A stretch of DNA of 64,000 nt from Proteus appendicitidis (GCF_030271835.1 NZ_CP127389.1:248001-312000), one strand, 5' to 3'. Shown: positions 27,852-41,255, numbered from the stretch's first letter. Notes: generated by a model from the letters alone, not told the origin. Translations and numbers: made by a program.

Positions 27852-28761
27852 AGCAATTTTCCTAATGGGGCCTACAGCGTCAGGTAAAACGGCATTAGCA
27901 ATTTCACTAAGACAAAAGCTGCCTGTAGATATTATTAGTGTGGATTCTGCGCTTATCTATCGTGGTATGGATATTGGTACTGCAAAGCCAGATGCGGCAG
28001 AGCAATCGCTTGCGCCACATCGATTAATTGATATTCTAGACCCCGCATTACCCTATTCCGCAGCTGATTTCCGACGTGATGCATTAAATGCCATGAAAGA
28101 AATTACCGCAGCTGGGCGAATTCCACTATTAGTGGGCGGGACTATGCTATATTTTAAAGCGTTACTTGAAGGTTTATCGCCTTTACCCAGCGCCAATCCA
28201 GATGTTCGTGCTGAAATAGAAAATAAAGCAGCAGAGCAAGGATGGGAGGCAATACATAAAGAGTTAGCATTAGTTGATCCTGTTGCAGCACAACGGATCC
28301 ATCCTAATGATCCTCAACGGCTTTCTCGTGCGCTAGAAGTTTACCTGATTTCAGGTAAGACAATGACGGAATTGACAAAAATATCAGGCGAGTCTTTGCC
28401 CTATGATGTTTATCAATTTGCGATTGCTCCGAAAGATAGAAATGTTCTTCACCAACGCATTGAAGCTCGTTTTAAACAGATGTTAACGTGTGGATTTGAA
28501 GATGAAGTAAAATCATTATATGAACGGGGTGATCTGCATGAAGATCTACCTTCTGTACGTTGTGTCGGTTATCGCCAGATGTGGTCATATTTATCCGGCG
28601 AAATAGATTATGATGAGATGGTTTATCGAGGGATCTGCGCTACCCGGCAATTAGCGAAGCGACAAATCACTTGGTTAAGAGGTTGGAATGATATTCACTG
28701 GCTTGATAGTGAAGATCCGAAACAATCTCTTGACACTGTTTTGCAGGTAGTTAGTGCATAG
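27820..28761 (+). CDS. miaA: tRNA dimethylallyltransferase MiaA
   Basis: 313-aa prenyltransferase adding dimethylallyl to A37 of tRNAs reading UNN codons. The P-loop is GPTASGKT at 17-24, with [18 protein letters not shown] the tRNA/DMAPP-binding segment and [15 protein letters not shown] the next conserved block. The start lies inside mutL (32-base overlap), so translation is probably coupled. It is followed by hfq, as in E. coli. Confidence 0.96.
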   Translation: MSEVNTQIKPKAIFLMGPTASGKTALAISLRQKLPVDIISVDSALIYRGMDIGTAKPDAAEQSLAPHRLIDILDPALPYSAADFRRDALNAMKEITAAGRIPLLVGGTMLYFKALLEGLSPLPSANPDVRAEIENKAAEQGWEAIHKELALVDPVAAQRIHPNDPQRLSRALEVYLISGKTMTELTKISGESLPYDVYQFAIAPKDRNVLHQRIEARFKQMLTCGFEDEVKSLYERGDLHEDLPSVRCVGYRQMWSYLSGEIDYDEMVYRGICATRQLAKRQITWLRGWNDIHWLDSEDPKQSLDTVLQVVSA

Positions 28762-28870
28762 ATGGTAGGTTTGTGTAAAATTGATAGTTGCCAAAGCGCA
28801 ATTTTTGAGTAGTTCATTTTTCGAACCAATTGGGTTCTAATATAAAACAACAAAATAAGGAAAACATAGA

Positions 28871-29158
28871 ATGGCTAAGGGGCAATCTTTGCAAGATCCT
28901 TTCCTGAACGCATTACGTCGTGAAAGGGTTCCCGTTTCTATCTATTTGGTAAACGGCATTAAATTGCAGGGTCAGATCGAATCTTTTGACCAATTTGTTA
29001 TTTTGCTGAAAAACACAGTAAGTCAGATGGTATACAAACATGCTATCTCTACCGTGGTACCTTCGCGTCCTGTTTCTCATCATAGCAACACAGGCACGAA
29101 CCAAACTGGTACAGGCTACAATGGTGGCGCTGCTCAGCAGGATGATGTTGCAGAATAA
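28871..29158 (+). CDS. hfq: RNA chaperone Hfq
   Basis: 95-aa Sm-like hexameric RNA chaperone that pairs sRNAs with mRNAs. Proximal-face residues Gln8 and Tyr55-Lys56-His57, the rim Arg16/Arg17/Arg19 patch, and distal-face segments are all conserved. The C-terminal tail is Gly/Thr/Asn/Gln-rich and slightly shorter than the 102-aa E. coli protein but ends in the acidic DDVAE-type tip. It is followed by a terminator before hflX. Confidence 0.97.
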   Translation: MAKGQSLQDPFLNALRRERVPVSIYLVNGIKLQGQIESFDQFVILLKNTVSQMVYKHAISTVVPSRPVSHHSNTGTNQTGTGYNGGAAQQDDVAE

Positions 29159-29184
29159 TAATCCAATATTATTCTTGATATAAG

Positions 29185-29220
29185 AAAAACATAGGTAGGG
29201 AGACTTTACCTATGTTTTTT
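29185..29220 (+). terminator. Intra-operon terminator between hfq and hflX
   Basis: AACATAGGTA pairs with TACCTATGTT around a 9-base loop, followed by TTTTT. It should end a share of hfq transcripts, making hflX-hflK-hflC expression depend on read-through or another promoter. Confidence 0.85.
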
Positions 29221-29252
29221 CCTGTTTTTATAAAGTCCAAGAGGTTTCGCCT

Positions 29253-30536
29253 TTGTTTGATCGTTATGAAGGTGGCGAATTAGCCGTTTTAGTGCACGTC
29301 TTCTTTTCTCAAGAAAAGAACATTGATGATTTGCAAGAATTTGAATCTTTGGTGACATCTGCGGGTGTTAAACCAGTTCAGATTATTACAGGAAATCGTA
29401 AAGCACCTCACCCTAAATATTATGTGGGTGAAGGTAAGGCAGAAGAAATTGCCGAGGCTGTAAAAGCAAGTGGTGCAGATGTTGTTTTATTTAATCATGC
29501 ATTGACACCTGCACAAGAACGAAATCTGGAAAGACTTTGTGAATGCCGAGTGGTTGATCGCACGGGAGTTATCCTTGATATCTTTGCTCAAAGAGCAAGA
29601 ACCCATGAAGGAAAGCTACAGGTAGAACTCGCCCAGTTACGTCACTTATCAACTCGTTTAGTCAGAGGGTGGACTCACCTTGAAAGACAAAAAGGGGGGA
29701 TTGGGTTACGAGGACCAGGCGAAACTCAGCTAGAAACAGACCGCCGCTTACTCCGAGGTAAAATTAGTCAAATTCTAATGCGATTGGGTAGGGTTGAGCG
29801 TCAGCGTGAGCAAGGACGGCAAGCGCGGAGTAAAGCTGATATACCAACATTATCCCTTGTTGGTTATACGAATGCAGGGAAATCGAGTTTATTTAATCAC
29901 ATTACCTGTTCTGATGTGTATGCAGCAGATCAGCTCTTTGCAACATTAGATCCGACGCTAAGACGTATTCAAGTTGATGATGTTGGAACCGTTGTATTAG
30001 CCGATACTGTTGGATTTATTCGACATTTACCTCACGATCTTGTTGCTGCTTTTAAAGCGACTTTGCAAGAAACACGAGAAGCGACCTTACTTCTTCATGT
30101 TATTGATGCAGCAGATAGCCGTTTTGAGGAAAATATTCATGCAGTTGAAAGTGTATTAGAAGAGATTGATGCTCAAGAAATACCAACACTGCATGTTATG
30201 AACAAAATTGATCTTCTTGAAGACTTCACTCCAAGAATTGATCGAAATGAAGAAAACTTACCCGTTAGGGTTTGGGTTTCTGCACAAACAGGCGAAGGTA
30301 TTCCTCTGTTGTATCAGGCGTTGACAGAACGTCTTTCAGGTGAGATCGCACACTTTGAATTACGTTTACCGCCAGAAAATACAGGGCGCTTACGTAGTCG
30401 TTTTTATCAATTACAGTCGATAGAACGTGAATGGATTGAAAAAGACGGTAAAGTTGGGCTAATCATACGTATGCCTATGGTAGACTGGCGCCGCCTTTGC
30501 AAGCAGGAACCAAATTTATTGGATTACGTGGTCTGA
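29253..30536 (+). CDS. hflX: Ribosome-rescue/splitting GTPase HflX
   Basis: 427-aa GTPase that splits stalled 70S ribosomes, for example after heat shock. An N-terminal HflX domain with the Gly-rich [18 protein letters not shown] loop precedes the G domain: G1 GYTNAGKS at 204-211, G3 DTVGFI, G4 NKID, then a C-terminal domain. The start is TTG with AAGAGG about seven bases upstream, giving MFDRYEGGE as in E. coli MFDRYDAGE. Confidence 0.95.
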   Translation: MFDRYEGGELAVLVHVFFSQEKNIDDLQEFESLVTSAGVKPVQIITGNRKAPHPKYYVGEGKAEEIAEAVKASGADVVLFNHALTPAQERNLERLCECRVVDRTGVILDIFAQRARTHEGKLQVELAQLRHLSTRLVRGWTHLERQKGGIGLRGPGETQLETDRRLLRGKISQILMRLGRVERQREQGRQARSKADIPTLSLVGYTNAGKSSLFNHITCSDVYAADQLFATLDPTLRRIQVDDVGTVVLADTVGFIRHLPHDLVAAFKATLQETREATLLLHVIDAADSRFEENIHAVESVLEEIDAQEIPTLHVMNKIDLLEDFTPRIDRNEENLPVRVWVSAQTGEGIPLLYQALTERLSGEIAHFELRLPPENTGRLRSRFYQLQSIEREWIEKDGKVGLIIRMPMVDWRRLCKQEPNLLDYVV

Positions 30537-30628
30537 AATTCGGCCATAATAATGAACATTAACTGAGAGCTGGCGACGAAATCGGCTCTTAAGCCTGATA
30601 AATCTAATCATAATAATGGAGCTAGAAC

Positions 30629-31903
30629 ATGGCGTGGAATCAGCCCGGTAACAACGGACAAGACCGCGACCCGTGGGGTAACCGAAACAGCGGCAATAAT
30701 AATGGCGATGGCAACGGTAACTCCAACGGCAATCAAGGAGGTCGGAATCGCGGAGCATCAGATCTCGATGATATGTTCCGTAAACTGAGTGAAAAGCTTG
30801 GTGGTTTCGGCGGTAAAAAAGGTGGAAACTCCTCTTCTGGGCAAAATGGCGGTCCTCGTAGCAATGCTGGAAATCTGTTGATTTCTCTTGCATTAGGTGC
30901 GGTTGTCGTGGTTTGGGCTGCAAGTGGTTTTTATACCATCAAAGAGGCAGAACAAGGCGTAGTGACTCGTTTTGGTAAATTTTACCAAATCGTTGAACCT
31001 GGTCTGAACTGGAAACCGACTTTCATTGATGAAGTTCAGCCTGTTAACGTAAAAACTATCCGTGATTTAACCACGGGTGGCATGATGTTAACGTCAGATG
31101 AAAACATGGTTCAAGTTGAGATAAACGTGCAGTATGTTGTCTCCGATCCAGAAACCTTCCTGTTCAACCTGACAACACCAATTAACAGCTTAGGTCAGGC
31201 AACTGACAGCGCAGTACGTGGCGTTATTGGTCGTTCAGAAATGGAAAAAATTCTGACTTCTAACCGTTCAGAAATTCGTGACCAAACACGTCAAGAATTA
31301 GAAGAGACTATCCGTCCTTATAACATGGGTATCTCAATTGTGGACGTCAACTTCCAAGTTGCTCGCCCACCAGAAGCGGTAAAAGCGGCATTCGATGACG
31401 TAATCGCTGCCCGTGAAGAAGAACAAAAAACAATTCGTCAAGCTGAAGCTTATAAAAACGAAGTGTTACCATTAGCAAAAGGTAACGCGCAACGTATGAT
31501 TGAAGAAGCGACTGCTTATAAAACCAGTGTGGTGATGAAAGCAGAAGGTGAGGTAGCAAGTTTTGCTAAAATCTTACCTGAATATCGTGCTGCTCCTGAA
31601 ATTACTCGCGAGCGTCTTTACATTGAAACGATGGAAAAAGTGCTATCAAAAACACGTAAAGTTATTGCTAATGATAAAGGTAACAGCATGTTAGTGCTGC
31701 CTTTAGAGCAAATGTTACGTCAGCAATCTCAATCTACACCATCGAATACGCTTGAAGCGCCAGCTCGTGTAACGGCACCTGCTCCAGCTGCAAATCCAGC
31801 ACCAGCACAAAAACCAGCAACAACGACTTATGGTAATGGTGGATATGGTAGTAATAATGGCGGTTATGGTCAGCCTTACGGCAATAATCAAGGAGGACAA
31901 TAA
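30629..31903 (+). CDS. hflK: HflK, modulator of FtsH protease
   Basis: 424-aa SPFH/band-7 membrane protein that forms a cage with HflC around the FtsH AAA protease. A Gly/Asn/Asp-rich cytoplasmic N-terminus (1-85) comes first, then one transmembrane helix (about 88-107), the periplasmic band-7 domain, a long coiled coil (about 255-330), and a low-complexity C-terminus of Ala/Pro then Gly-Tyr-Asn repeats (about 365-424). A good GGAG ribosome site precedes the ATG. hflC follows after two bases. Confidence 0.95.
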   Translation: MAWNQPGNNGQDRDPWGNRNSGNNNGDGNGNSNGNQGGRNRGASDLDDMFRKLSEKLGGFGGKKGGNSSSGQNGGPRSNAGNLLISLALGAVVVVWAASGFYTIKEAEQGVVTRFGKFYQIVEPGLNWKPTFIDEVQPVNVKTIRDLTTGGMMLTSDENMVQVEINVQYVVSDPETFLFNLTTPINSLGQATDSAVRGVIGRSEMEKILTSNRSEIRDQTRQELEETIRPYNMGISIVDVNFQVARPPEAVKAAFDDVIAAREEEQKTIRQAEAYKNEVLPLAKGNAQRMIEEATAYKTSVVMKAEGEVASFAKILPEYRAAPEITRERLYIETMEKVLSKTRKVIANDKGNSMLVLPLEQMLRQQSQSTPSNTLEAPARVTAPAPAANPAPAQKPATTTYGNGGYGSNNGGYGQPYGNNQGGQ

Positions 31904-31905
31904 TC

Positions 31906-32910
31906 ATGCGTAAAGTTATCGCTGTTGTTGCAGTTATTATTTTAGCGTTGTTGTACTCTTCTGTATTTGTCGTTCAACAGTATGAGCGTGGCATTATTTT
32001 ACGCTTTGCGAAAGTTGTACGTGATGCTGAAAATAAACCTGTGGTTTATGAGCCAGGTCTTCACTTTAAAATTCCATTTATTGAGAATGTGAAAAAACTG
32101 GATGCGCGTATTCAAACTATGAATATCCAGCAAGACCGTTTCTTATCAGGCGAGAATAAAGACTTATTAGTCGATTCTTATCTGAAATGGCGTATCAGTG
32201 ATTTCAGTACTTACTATCTGGCAACAGGTGGTGGTAATACAACGCAAGCGGAAACATTACTGCGTCGTAAATTCAGTGACCGCTTACGTTCTGAGATTGG
32301 TCGTATGAGCGTAAACCAAATTATTACGGATTCTCGTGGTCGTTTAACCATTGATGTTCGTAATGCACTGAATGAAGGTACTCCATCTCGTGATTCAAGT
32401 GCCGCTGATGATGCTATTGCTATTGCTGCGAAGAAAGTCGCTGAAGAAACCAAAGGCCAAGCGCCAGCTATCAATATGAACAGTATGGCGGCATTAGGTA
32501 TTGAAGTGATTGATGTTCGAATCAAGCAAATCAACCTACCGATGGAAGTTTCTGAAGCGATTTATCAGCGTATGCGTGCAGAGCGTGAAGCTGTTGCGCG
32601 TCGTCACCGTTCACAAGGTCAAGAGCAAGCTGTAAAAATTCGTGCAGCTGCGGACAAGACCGTAACAGAGACACTTGCTGAGTCTGAGCGTGAATCATTA
32701 CGTCTTCGCGGTGAAGGTGATGCTCAAGCGACTAAACTGTTTGCTGATGCATTCAACCAAGATCCAGACTTCTATGCCTTCATTCGTAGCTTACGTGCTT
32801 ATGAGAAGAGCTTTAACCAAGATGGTAATGACGTCATGGTGTTAAGCCCAGATAGCGATTTCTTACGCTATATGAAAGCACCAACAAAAGCGCGAGCGAT
32901 TGAAGAGTAA
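31906..32910 (+). CDS. hflC: HflC, modulator of FtsH protease
   Basis: 334-aa partner of HflK. N-terminal signal-anchor helix (about 4-22), band-7/SPFH domain, and Ala/Arg/Glu-rich coiled coil (about 215-275). AAGGAGG lies at the very end of hflK, so translation is coupled. A terminator follows at 32944-32980. Confidence 0.95.
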   Translation: MRKVIAVVAVIILALLYSSVFVVQQYERGIILRFAKVVRDAENKPVVYEPGLHFKIPFIENVKKLDARIQTMNIQQDRFLSGENKDLLVDSYLKWRISDFSTYYLATGGGNTTQAETLLRRKFSDRLRSEIGRMSVNQIITDSRGRLTIDVRNALNEGTPSRDSSAADDAIAIAAKKVAEETKGQAPAINMNSMAALGIEVIDVRIKQINLPMEVSEAIYQRMRAEREAVARRHRSQGQEQAVKIRAAADKTVTETLAESERESLRLRGEGDAQATKLFADAFNQDPDFYAFIRSLRAYEKSFNQDGNDVMVLSPDSDFLRYMKAPTKARAIEE

Positions 32911-32943
32911 TTTCCAAACGTATTAAAGCGTTTGAGTAAATAA

Positions 32944-32980
32944 TAAAATCCTCCACCTTAAAACGTGGGGGATTTTTTTT
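32944..32980 (+). terminator. Terminator after hflC
   Basis: AAATCCTCCAC pairs with GTGGGGGATTT, followed by a run of T. It closes the hfq-hflXKC operon. Confidence 0.88.
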
Positions 32981-34665
<1,685 letters not shown>

Positions 34666-34689
34666 TCTGCATTAAATTGGTTTGATGTG

Positions 34690-34724
34690 AAAATCGTCCC
34701 TGAAAATGACAGGGGCGATTTTTT
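34690..34724 (+). terminator. Terminator after purA
   Basis: AAATCGTCCCTG pairs with CAGGGGCGATTT (one G-T pair), followed by TTTT. Confidence 0.88.
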
Positions 34725-34759
34725 CGTATCTGTTTGTTGGTTAAAATTGAGATAACAAT

Positions 34760-34907
34760 ACGCGTTACACATATAAGATAAGACAGCTTTACACTCGGTT
34801 TTGCTTCTGTTTTATCAGTAACGCGTAAAAACAGTAAGACAATGTTATTGTTGTAATGTCAGAAATAAGAAAGCGATCTGTTGAAAATCGACAGTATCGC
34901 TTTTTCT
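34760..34907 (+). ncRNA. Structured intergenic RNA candidate between purA and nsrR
   Basis: A long hairpin has outer arms ACGCGTTAC (34760-34768) and GTAACGCGT (34818-34826), and inner arms GATAAGACAG (34777-34786) and CTGTTTTATC (34807-34816, one G-T pair). A second stem follows: AAGCGAT-CTGT with ACAG-t-ATCGCTT (34871-34902), ending in TTTTT like an intrinsic terminator. The layout (structured body plus terminator, no ORF) suits a small RNA or the 3' end of a long purA transcript. I saw no clear promoter before it. Confidence 0.35.
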
Positions 34908-35093
34908 TTGTCTGTGATATCGCTATTATTTTGTTGATGGTCAAGTGAGAGACGGAAATAACTCACTTTTGAGCATATCTTTGCTAAATGTCCAAAAATT
35001 AAACATAATATTGCTTAATAAAATGATATTCTCATTAATATTTATTGATCCCTTAACGACTTTAATAGGGGAAACCACTTTTCAGAGGTCATT

Positions 35094-35522
35094 GTGCAAT
35101 TAACCAGTTTTACAGATTATGGATTGCGAGCATTGATATATATGGCTTCATTGCCAGAAGGCAAAATGACGAGTATCACTGAAGTGACACAAGTCTATGG
35201 TGTCTCGCGTAACCATATGGTGAAAATTATTAATCAACTTAGCCATTTAGGTTTTGTTGAGGCTATTCGCGGTAAAAATGGAGGGATCCGTTTAGGCAAG
35301 CCTGCAACAAATATCATTGTAGGTGAGGTTGTTCGTGCTTTAGAGCCACTTTCATTAGTAAACTGTAGTGCTGAGTTTTGCCACATTACCCCAGCTTGCC
35401 GACTAAAACTGGTGTTAAATCAGGCAATTGAGCAGTTTTTGAAAGAGTTAGACCGTCACACACTCGCAGAGCTAGTTGAAAATAATAGCTCCTTATATAA
35501 ATTGTTATTAGAAGATGTTTGA
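35094..35522 (+). CDS. nsrR: Nitric-oxide-sensing repressor NsrR
   Basis: 142-aa Rrf2-family repressor that senses NO through an iron-sulfur cluster and controls NO detoxification genes such as hmp. The winged helix covers about 1-65 ([19 protein letters not shown] recognition helix, here [11 protein letters not shown]). Cluster ligands Cys91, Cys96 and Cys102 are all present. The start is GTG with CAGAGGT just upstream. It begins the nsrR-rnr-rlmB group. Confidence 0.96.
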   Translation: MQLTSFTDYGLRALIYMASLPEGKMTSITEVTQVYGVSRNHMVKIINQLSHLGFVEAIRGKNGGIRLGKPATNIIVGEVVRALEPLSLVNCSAEFCHITPACRLKLVLNQAIEQFLKELDRHTLAELVENNSSLYKLLLEDV

Positions 35523-35561
35523 GTCTACTATTTCATCAAATCTGATAGCTTGGAGGTCATA

Positions 35562-38054
35562 ATGTCAAAAGATCCTTTTCAGGATAGAGAAGCAGAGAAA
35601 TACGCCTCTCCAATTGCTAGTCGCGAATATATTTTAGAAGAAATGAAAAAACGCACGGCACCCATGAGCCGTGAAGATTTAGCACAGGCGTTAAAAATTT
35701 CTGGTGAAGAAGACTTAGAAGCGTTACGTCGCCGTTTAAGAGCAATGGAACGTGATGGTCAATTAGTTTTTACCCGTCGCCAGTGTTACGCATTACCAGA
35801 ACGCCTTGATTTGTGGAAAGGTAAGGTAATCGGTCATCGCGATGGTTATGGTTTTTTACGTGCAGAAGGTCAAAAAGATGACCTTTATCTTTCACAAGAT
35901 GAAATGAAAAAAACGATGCATGGCGATGTGATCCTTGCTCAACCTTTAGGTATGGATAGAAAAGGTCGTCGTGAAGGTCGTGTTGTTCGTGTTATTGAAC
36001 CACGAAATAACCAAATTGTAGGTCGCTATTTTATTGAGTCAGGTATGGGATTTGTTGTACCTGATGATAGCCGTTTAAGCTTTGATATTCTTATTCCTAA
36101 AGAAGATATCATGGGCGCACGAATGGGAAATGTGGTTGTTGTTGAAATCACAACAAGACCTACTCGTCGTACTCAGGCAGTAGGGCGTATCGTTGAGATC
36201 CTAGGCGAAACGATGGGAACAGGTATTGCAGTTGAAATTGCCCTGCGTACTCATGAGATCCCTCATACATGGCCTGAAAAAGTCACCAAAGAAGTTGCTG
36301 ATTTAAAAGAAGAAGTACCAGAATCAGCTAAGCAAGGACGTGTCGATTTACGGAACTTACCTTTAATTACCATTGATGGTGAAGATGCGCGAGATTTCGA
36401 TGACGCCGTTTATTGTCAACGCAAAAAAGGTGGTGGCTGGCGTTTATGGGTCGCAATCGCGGATGTGAGCTATTATGTGCGTCCACAAACAGCATTAGAT
36501 ACAGAAGCGCGTAGCCGAGGAAACTCTGTTTACTTCCCTTCTCAAGTCGTGCCGATGTTACCTGAAGTTCTGTCTAATGGATTATGTTCATTAAACCCAC
36601 AAGTTGACCGCTTATGTATGGTTTGTGAGATGACGGTTTCTGAACAAGGACGCCTTTCTTCTTATAAATTCTATGAAGCGGTGATGAGTTCTCATGCTCG
36701 AATGACCTACACCAAAGTGTGGAAAATCATTCAAGGTGATGAAGAACTGCGTGAACATTATAAACCTATCGTTCAAGATATTGAGCATCTATACGAATTG
36801 TATCAAGTGCTAGATAAAGCGCGTGAGCAACGTGGTGCGATTGGTTTTGAGTCAGAAGAAGCGAAGTTTATCTTTAATGCAGAGCGTCGTATTGAGCGTA
36901 TTGAGCCAGTTGTTCGTAATGATGCACACAAATTGATTGAAGAGTGCATGATCCTTGCTAATATCGCAGCCGCTCGCTTTGTTGAGAAAAACGAAGAACC
37001 TGCACTTTATCGTATTCATGATAAACCCAAAGAAGAGAGCGTTCTGAATTTACGTTCAGTCTTTAATGAATTAGGGTTAACGCTGCCAGGAGGCTTAACG
37101 CCAGAGCCAGCAGATTACGCGCGTGTCATGAAAGAAGTTGAAGACCGTCCTGATCGTGAAATGCTGCAAACCATGATCTTGCGTTCCATGAAACAAGCGA
37201 TTTACGATCCTGAAAATCGTGGGCACTTTGGTTTAGCACTAAAATCTTACGCGCACTTTACCTCGCCAATTCGTCGTTATCCGGACTTAGCGTTGCATCG
37301 CGCTATTAAATATCAAATTGCGAAACAAGAAGGTCACGGTTCACAGCGCTGGACACCAACAGGTGGCTACCATAGTGATATGGACACCATGTTGCAATTA
37401 GGTGAGCACTGCTCTTTAACAGAGCGCCGTGCTGATGAAGCAACACGAGATGTCGCTGATTGGCTGAAGTGTGACTTTATGCTGGATCAAATTGGTCAAC
37501 AATTTACAGGTATTATCACTAGCGTAACGGGCTTTGGTTTCTTTGTTCGCTTAAATGATCTGTTTATTGATGGTCTGGTGCATGTTTCTACATTAAATAA
37601 TGATTACTATCAGTATGATAATGTAGGACAACGCTTAATTGGTGAGTCTTCAGGACAAGTTTATCGCCTTGGTGATGAAGTTGAAGTGAAAGTGGAAGCG
37701 GTCAGTATGGATGAACGTACTATCGACTTCTCTTTAATTTCAACAACACGCACTGCACGTAATCCGGGTAAAACAGCCCGTGTTCGTGGACTAAAAGGTG
37801 AAAAAGACAAGAAAAACGCTAGTTCTAGCAAGTCTCGTCGTCGTGATGCAAGCAAAGATAAAAACTTTGAGCCAGATAGTGCCTTCAAAAAAGGCAAATC
37901 ATCAGGTCGAGGTAAGGCGAGCAAAGATAACGCTGTAAAAGACCAAGTTGCGAAAGATAAAGCAAGTAGCAAACGTAAGAAAGCATCATCACAAACCAAA
38001 AAGATAGAGGCAAAACTTAAAGCTAAACGCGCAGCCAAACGCGATAACGCATAA
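35562..38054 (+). CDS. rnr: Ribonuclease R
   Basis: 830-aa processive 3'->5' exoribonuclease of the RNB family, able to digest structured RNA; it acts in rRNA quality control and in trans-translation with SmpB/tmRNA. N-terminal helix-turn-helix and two cold-shock domains, then the RNB domain with catalytic aspartates in [17 protein letters not shown], an S1 domain ([17 protein letters not shown]), and a long Lys/Ala/Ser-rich tail of about 90 residues. The start [10 protein letters not shown] follows GGAGGT; four codons upstream are open. Confidence 0.97.
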   Translation: MSKDPFQDREAEKYASPIASREYILEEMKKRTAPMSREDLAQALKISGEEDLEALRRRLRAMERDGQLVFTRRQCYALPERLDLWKGKVIGHRDGYGFLRAEGQKDDLYLSQDEMKKTMHGDVILAQPLGMDRKGRREGRVVRVIEPRNNQIVGRYFIESGMGFVVPDDSRLSFDILIPKEDIMGARMGNVVVVEITTRPTRRTQAVGRIVEILGETMGTGIAVEIALRTHEIPHTWPEKVTKEVADLKEEVPESAKQGRVDLRNLPLITIDGEDARDFDDAVYCQRKKGGGWRLWVAIADVSYYVRPQTALDTEARSRGNSVYFPSQVVPMLPEVLSNGLCSLNPQVDRLCMVCEMTVSEQGRLSSYKFYEAVMSSHARMTYTKVWKIIQGDEELREHYKPIVQDIEHLYELYQVLDKAREQRGAIGFESEEAKFIFNAERRIERIEPVVRNDAHKLIEECMILANIAAARFVEKNEEPALYRIHDKPKEESVLNLRSVFNELGLTLPGGLTPEPADYARVMKEVEDRPDREMLQTMILRSMKQAIYDPENRGHFGLALKSYAHFTSPIRRYPDLALHRAIKYQIAKQEGHGSQRWTPTGGYHSDMDTMLQLGEHCSLTERRADEATRDVADWLKCDFMLDQIGQQFTGIITSVTGFGFFVRLNDLFIDGLVHVSTLNNDYYQYDNVGQRLIGESSGQVYRLGDEVEVKVEAVSMDERTIDFSLISTTRTARNPGKTARVRGLKGEKDKKNASSSKSRRRDASKDKNFEPDSAFKKGKSSGRGKASKDNAVKDQVAKDKASSKRKKASSQTKKIEAKLKAKRAAKRDNA

Positions 38055-38079
38055 AGTTTCGTTCTTCTGGTTCTTTTTT

Positions 38080-38103
38080 AAAAGGCGGAGACTCCGCCTT
38101 TTA
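38080..38103 (+). terminator. Hairpin terminator between rnr and rlmB
   Basis: AAAAGGCGGA pairs with TCCGCCTTTT around a 3-base loop. It is strong and followed by T's, so rlmB may rely partly on its own promoter. Confidence 0.8.
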
Positions 38104-38144
38104 TCTGTTTTGTGCCTTTTATTTTTTAATGAGTAAGCACCGCT

Positions 38145-38888
38145 ATGAGCGAAGAAATTATTTATGGTATTCACGCAGTAACCGCATTACTTGAGCGTGA
38201 TCCTGCACGTTTTAAAGAAGTTTATGTATTAAAAGGGCGTGAAGATCGCCGTTTAACACCGGTTATTCATGAATTAGAAGCGCAAGGTATTCTGGTTCAA
38301 GTGGCTAATCGCCAATGGTTAGATAGCCAAACAGAGGGTGCTGTTCACCAAGGTATTATTGCTAAAGTAAAACCAGGTCGTCAGTATCAAGAACAAGATT
38401 TACCAGACTTGTTAGCTAAAGTGGGTACACCTTTCTTATTAGTGCTAGATGGCGTTACTGATCCCCATAATTTAGGGGCTTGTTTACGTAGTGCCGATGC
38501 CGCTGGTGTGCATGCTGTCATCGTTCCGAAAGATCGTTCTGCACAATTAAATGCAACAGCCAAAAAAGTGGCTTGTGGTGCTGCAGAAAGTGTCCCTTTA
38601 ATTAAAGTGACTAACCTTGCTCGTACATTACGTTTTCTGCAAGAAGAGAATGTTTGGATTGTCGGCACAGCAGGCGAAGCAGACCATACGTTATATCAAA
38701 GCAAACTCACAGGTCCAATGGCATTAGTGATGGGCGCTGAAGGTGAAGGTATGCGTCGTTTAACTCGCGAGCATTGTGATGAGCTGATCAGTATCCCTAT
38801 GGCGGGTACGGTGTCTTCGCTCAACGTTTCTGTAGCAACTGGCGTTTGCTTATTTGAAGCGATGCGCCAGCGTATTATTTTGAAATAA
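38145..38888 (+). CDS. rlmB: 23S rRNA 2'-O-ribose G2251 methyltransferase RlmB
   Basis: 247-aa SPOUT (TrmH-type) enzyme methylating G2251 in the peptidyl-transferase P loop. N-terminal RNA-binding domain 1-75; knot motifs 1-3: [30 protein letters not shown] and [18 protein letters not shown]. It lies downstream of rnr, as in E. coli. Confidence 0.96.
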   Translation: MSEEIIYGIHAVTALLERDPARFKEVYVLKGREDRRLTPVIHELEAQGILVQVANRQWLDSQTEGAVHQGIIAKVKPGRQYQEQDLPDLLAKVGTPFLLVLDGVTDPHNLGACLRSADAAGVHAVIVPKDRSAQLNATAKKVACGAAESVPLIKVTNLARTLRFLQEENVWIVGTAGEADHTLYQSKLTGPMALVMGAEGEGMRRLTREHCDELISIPMAGTVSSLNVSVATGVCLFEAMRQRIILK

Positions 38889-38901
38889 TTGTGTGAAATA
38901 A

Positions 38902-38929
38902 TTGCTGGGTTCATTTTATTCTCTATACT
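38902..38929 (+). promoter_or_regulatory. σ70 promoter of the rpsF operon
   Basis: TTGCTG and TATACT with a 16-base spacer, about 135 bases upstream of rpsF. The resulting leader holds the hairpin at 39003-39037. Confidence 0.6.
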
Positions 38930-39002
38930 CCCTTGAGTTTTATTGGCCGCGGGGGTATAGTTACGCGTCAATTTTTTCAGTCACAACTTAAACAAGTTCC
39001 TT

Positions 39003-39037
39003 GCCTCCATGGGTGGTGACTGACCCTGACAGGAGGC
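39003..39037 (+). promoter_or_regulatory. Leader hairpin upstream of rpsF (S6:S18 autoregulatory leader candidate)
   Basis: GCCTCC (39003-39008) pairs with GGAGGC (39032-39037), with an inner GGGT/ACCC stem, and CCG follows at 39046-39048 close to the Shine-Dalgarno AAGGAG. In many bacteria the S6:S18 complex binds an rpsF leader carrying a CCG element that mimics the 16S site. The structure and location fit; the exact consensus was not verified. Confidence 0.5.
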
Positions 39038-39043
39038 TGATAA

Positions 39044-39460
<417 letters not shown>

Positions 39461-39468
39461 TTAGTGCT

Positions 39469-40021
<553 letters not shown>

Positions 40022-40061
40022 TAGGTATATAGTCCATTAATGACTTGTAGAGGATAAGGTA

Positions 40062-40511
40062 ATGCAAATTATTCTGCTTGATAAAGTAGCGAATCTGGGT
40101 AGCCTGGGTGATCAGGTTAACGTAAAATCGGGCTATGCTCGTAACTATTTAATCCCACAGGGTAAAGCTGTTTCTGCGACTAAGAAAAACATCGAGTTTT
40201 TCGAAGCGCGTCGTGCTGAGTTAGAAGCTAAATTAGCTGAAACTTTAGCAGCAGCTGAAGCTCGTGCAGCGAAGATCAATGCACTGGGTTCTGTCACTAT
40301 CAGCTCTAAAGCGGGTGACGAAGGTAAACTGTTTGGTTCAATCGGTACTCGTGACATCGCTGATGCTGTAACTGCAGCTGGCGTTGAAATGTGTAAGAGC
40401 GAAGTTCGCCTGCCAAATGGCGTTCTGCGTACTACTGGTGACCACGAAGTTCACTTCCAAGTTCACAGTGACGTATTCGCTGAACTGAATGTTATCATCG
40501 TTGCTGAATAA
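40062..40511 (+). CDS. rplI: 50S ribosomal protein L9
   Basis: 149-aa L9: an N-terminal domain ([32 protein letters not shown]) bound to 23S rRNA at the L1-stalk base, a long connecting helix (about 41-75) and a C-terminal domain. Last gene of the ribosomal operon, followed by a strong terminator. Confidence 0.99.
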   Translation: MQIILLDKVANLGSLGDQVNVKSGYARNYLIPQGKAVSATKKNIEFFEARRAELEAKLAETLAAAEARAAKINALGSVTISSKAGDEGKLFGSIGTRDIADAVTAAGVEMCKSEVRLPNGVLRTTGDHEVHFQVHSDVFAELNVIIVAE

Positions 40512-40541
40512 TCTCTGATTAAACAGTTAATGTTGATAAAG

Positions 40542-40572
40542 AAAAACGCCAGCTTAGCTGGCGTTTTTTTTT
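40542..40572. terminator. Terminator between rplI and oapA
   Basis: AACGCCAGC pairs with GCTGGCGTT around a very short loop (TTA), flanked by A and T runs. It serves converging genes. Confidence 0.9.
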
Positions 40573-40595
40573 GGGATAAATAAATGCTTTTCTTA

Positions 40596-41255
40596 CTATG
40601 GTGTACGGTAATAACTTCCATCACTCAAACGAGTGTAAGTGATAACAGTACCGGCGCTATTTGTCACTTCTAGCATACTGACATCACCTTGTGGATTACG
40701 CTGTAAACGAATAGTTTGCCCAGAGCGTAATTGGCTTAATGATTTTTGCTGATCTTCTGATTTCGCCATAGAGAATGCATCATTGACAGGAAGTTGATTG
40801 TCTCTAAAAAGTTGCGCTAAGGTCTGTCCCTCTTTAATGGTATAAGTTTGCCATGTTTGCGCTGGTGTTGATTGCGTGTTTTGTTGCGGTGCTGTTTGAG
40901 CAATATTGCCCTCAGGATCATTTGTCATTGGCTCCTCTATTGATGGAGAAGCCCCAGATTCGGCATTTAAACTATCTTGTGCTTGAGGGATCGGTGTTTG
41001 ATACGCCGGATTATTGGTAGATGCTATTGGCACAGGAAGATCATGCGTTGATGATGATGGCTGAGGTGGCTCACTGGTGTTTTCACTTGTCGGCCAAAAA
41101 AACACGACCAATAAAGCAATAGCAATAACCAGTATTGCTCGACGATGTAAGCCAGGGAATTTGCCCATATTCACCTCATTATTGATCTGTGAATCAGTAT
41201 TATGAATTGCTGTAACATCTTTTTTATTTCTTGTAGCCATACTAGCACGAACCAT
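40596..41255 (-). CDS. ytfB: OapA/YtfB-family cell-division-associated protein
   Basis: 219-aa bitopic inner-membrane protein. A short cytoplasmic N-terminus, one transmembrane helix at about 40-55 (AILVIAIALLVVFFW), a Pro/Ser/Gln-rich periplasmic linker, and a C-terminal OapA/LysM-like domain (YTIKEGQTLAQLFRDNQLPVNDAFSMA) are visible. E. coli YtfB localises to the septum by binding glycan; Haemophilus OapA affects colony opacity and adherence. The true start could be one of several Met codons in the first 30 residues. Confidence 0.88.
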   Translation of the reverse strand: MVRASMATRNKKDVTAIHNTDSQINNEVNMGKFPGLHRRAILVIAIALLVVFFWPTSENTSEPPQPSSSTHDLPVPIASTNNPAYQTPIPQAQDSLNAESGASPSIEEPMTNDPEGNIAQTAPQQNTQSTPAQTWQTYTIKEGQTLAQLFRDNQLPVNDAFSMAKSEDQQKSLSQLRSGQTIRLQRNPQGDVSMLEVTNSAGTVITYTRLSDGSYYRTP

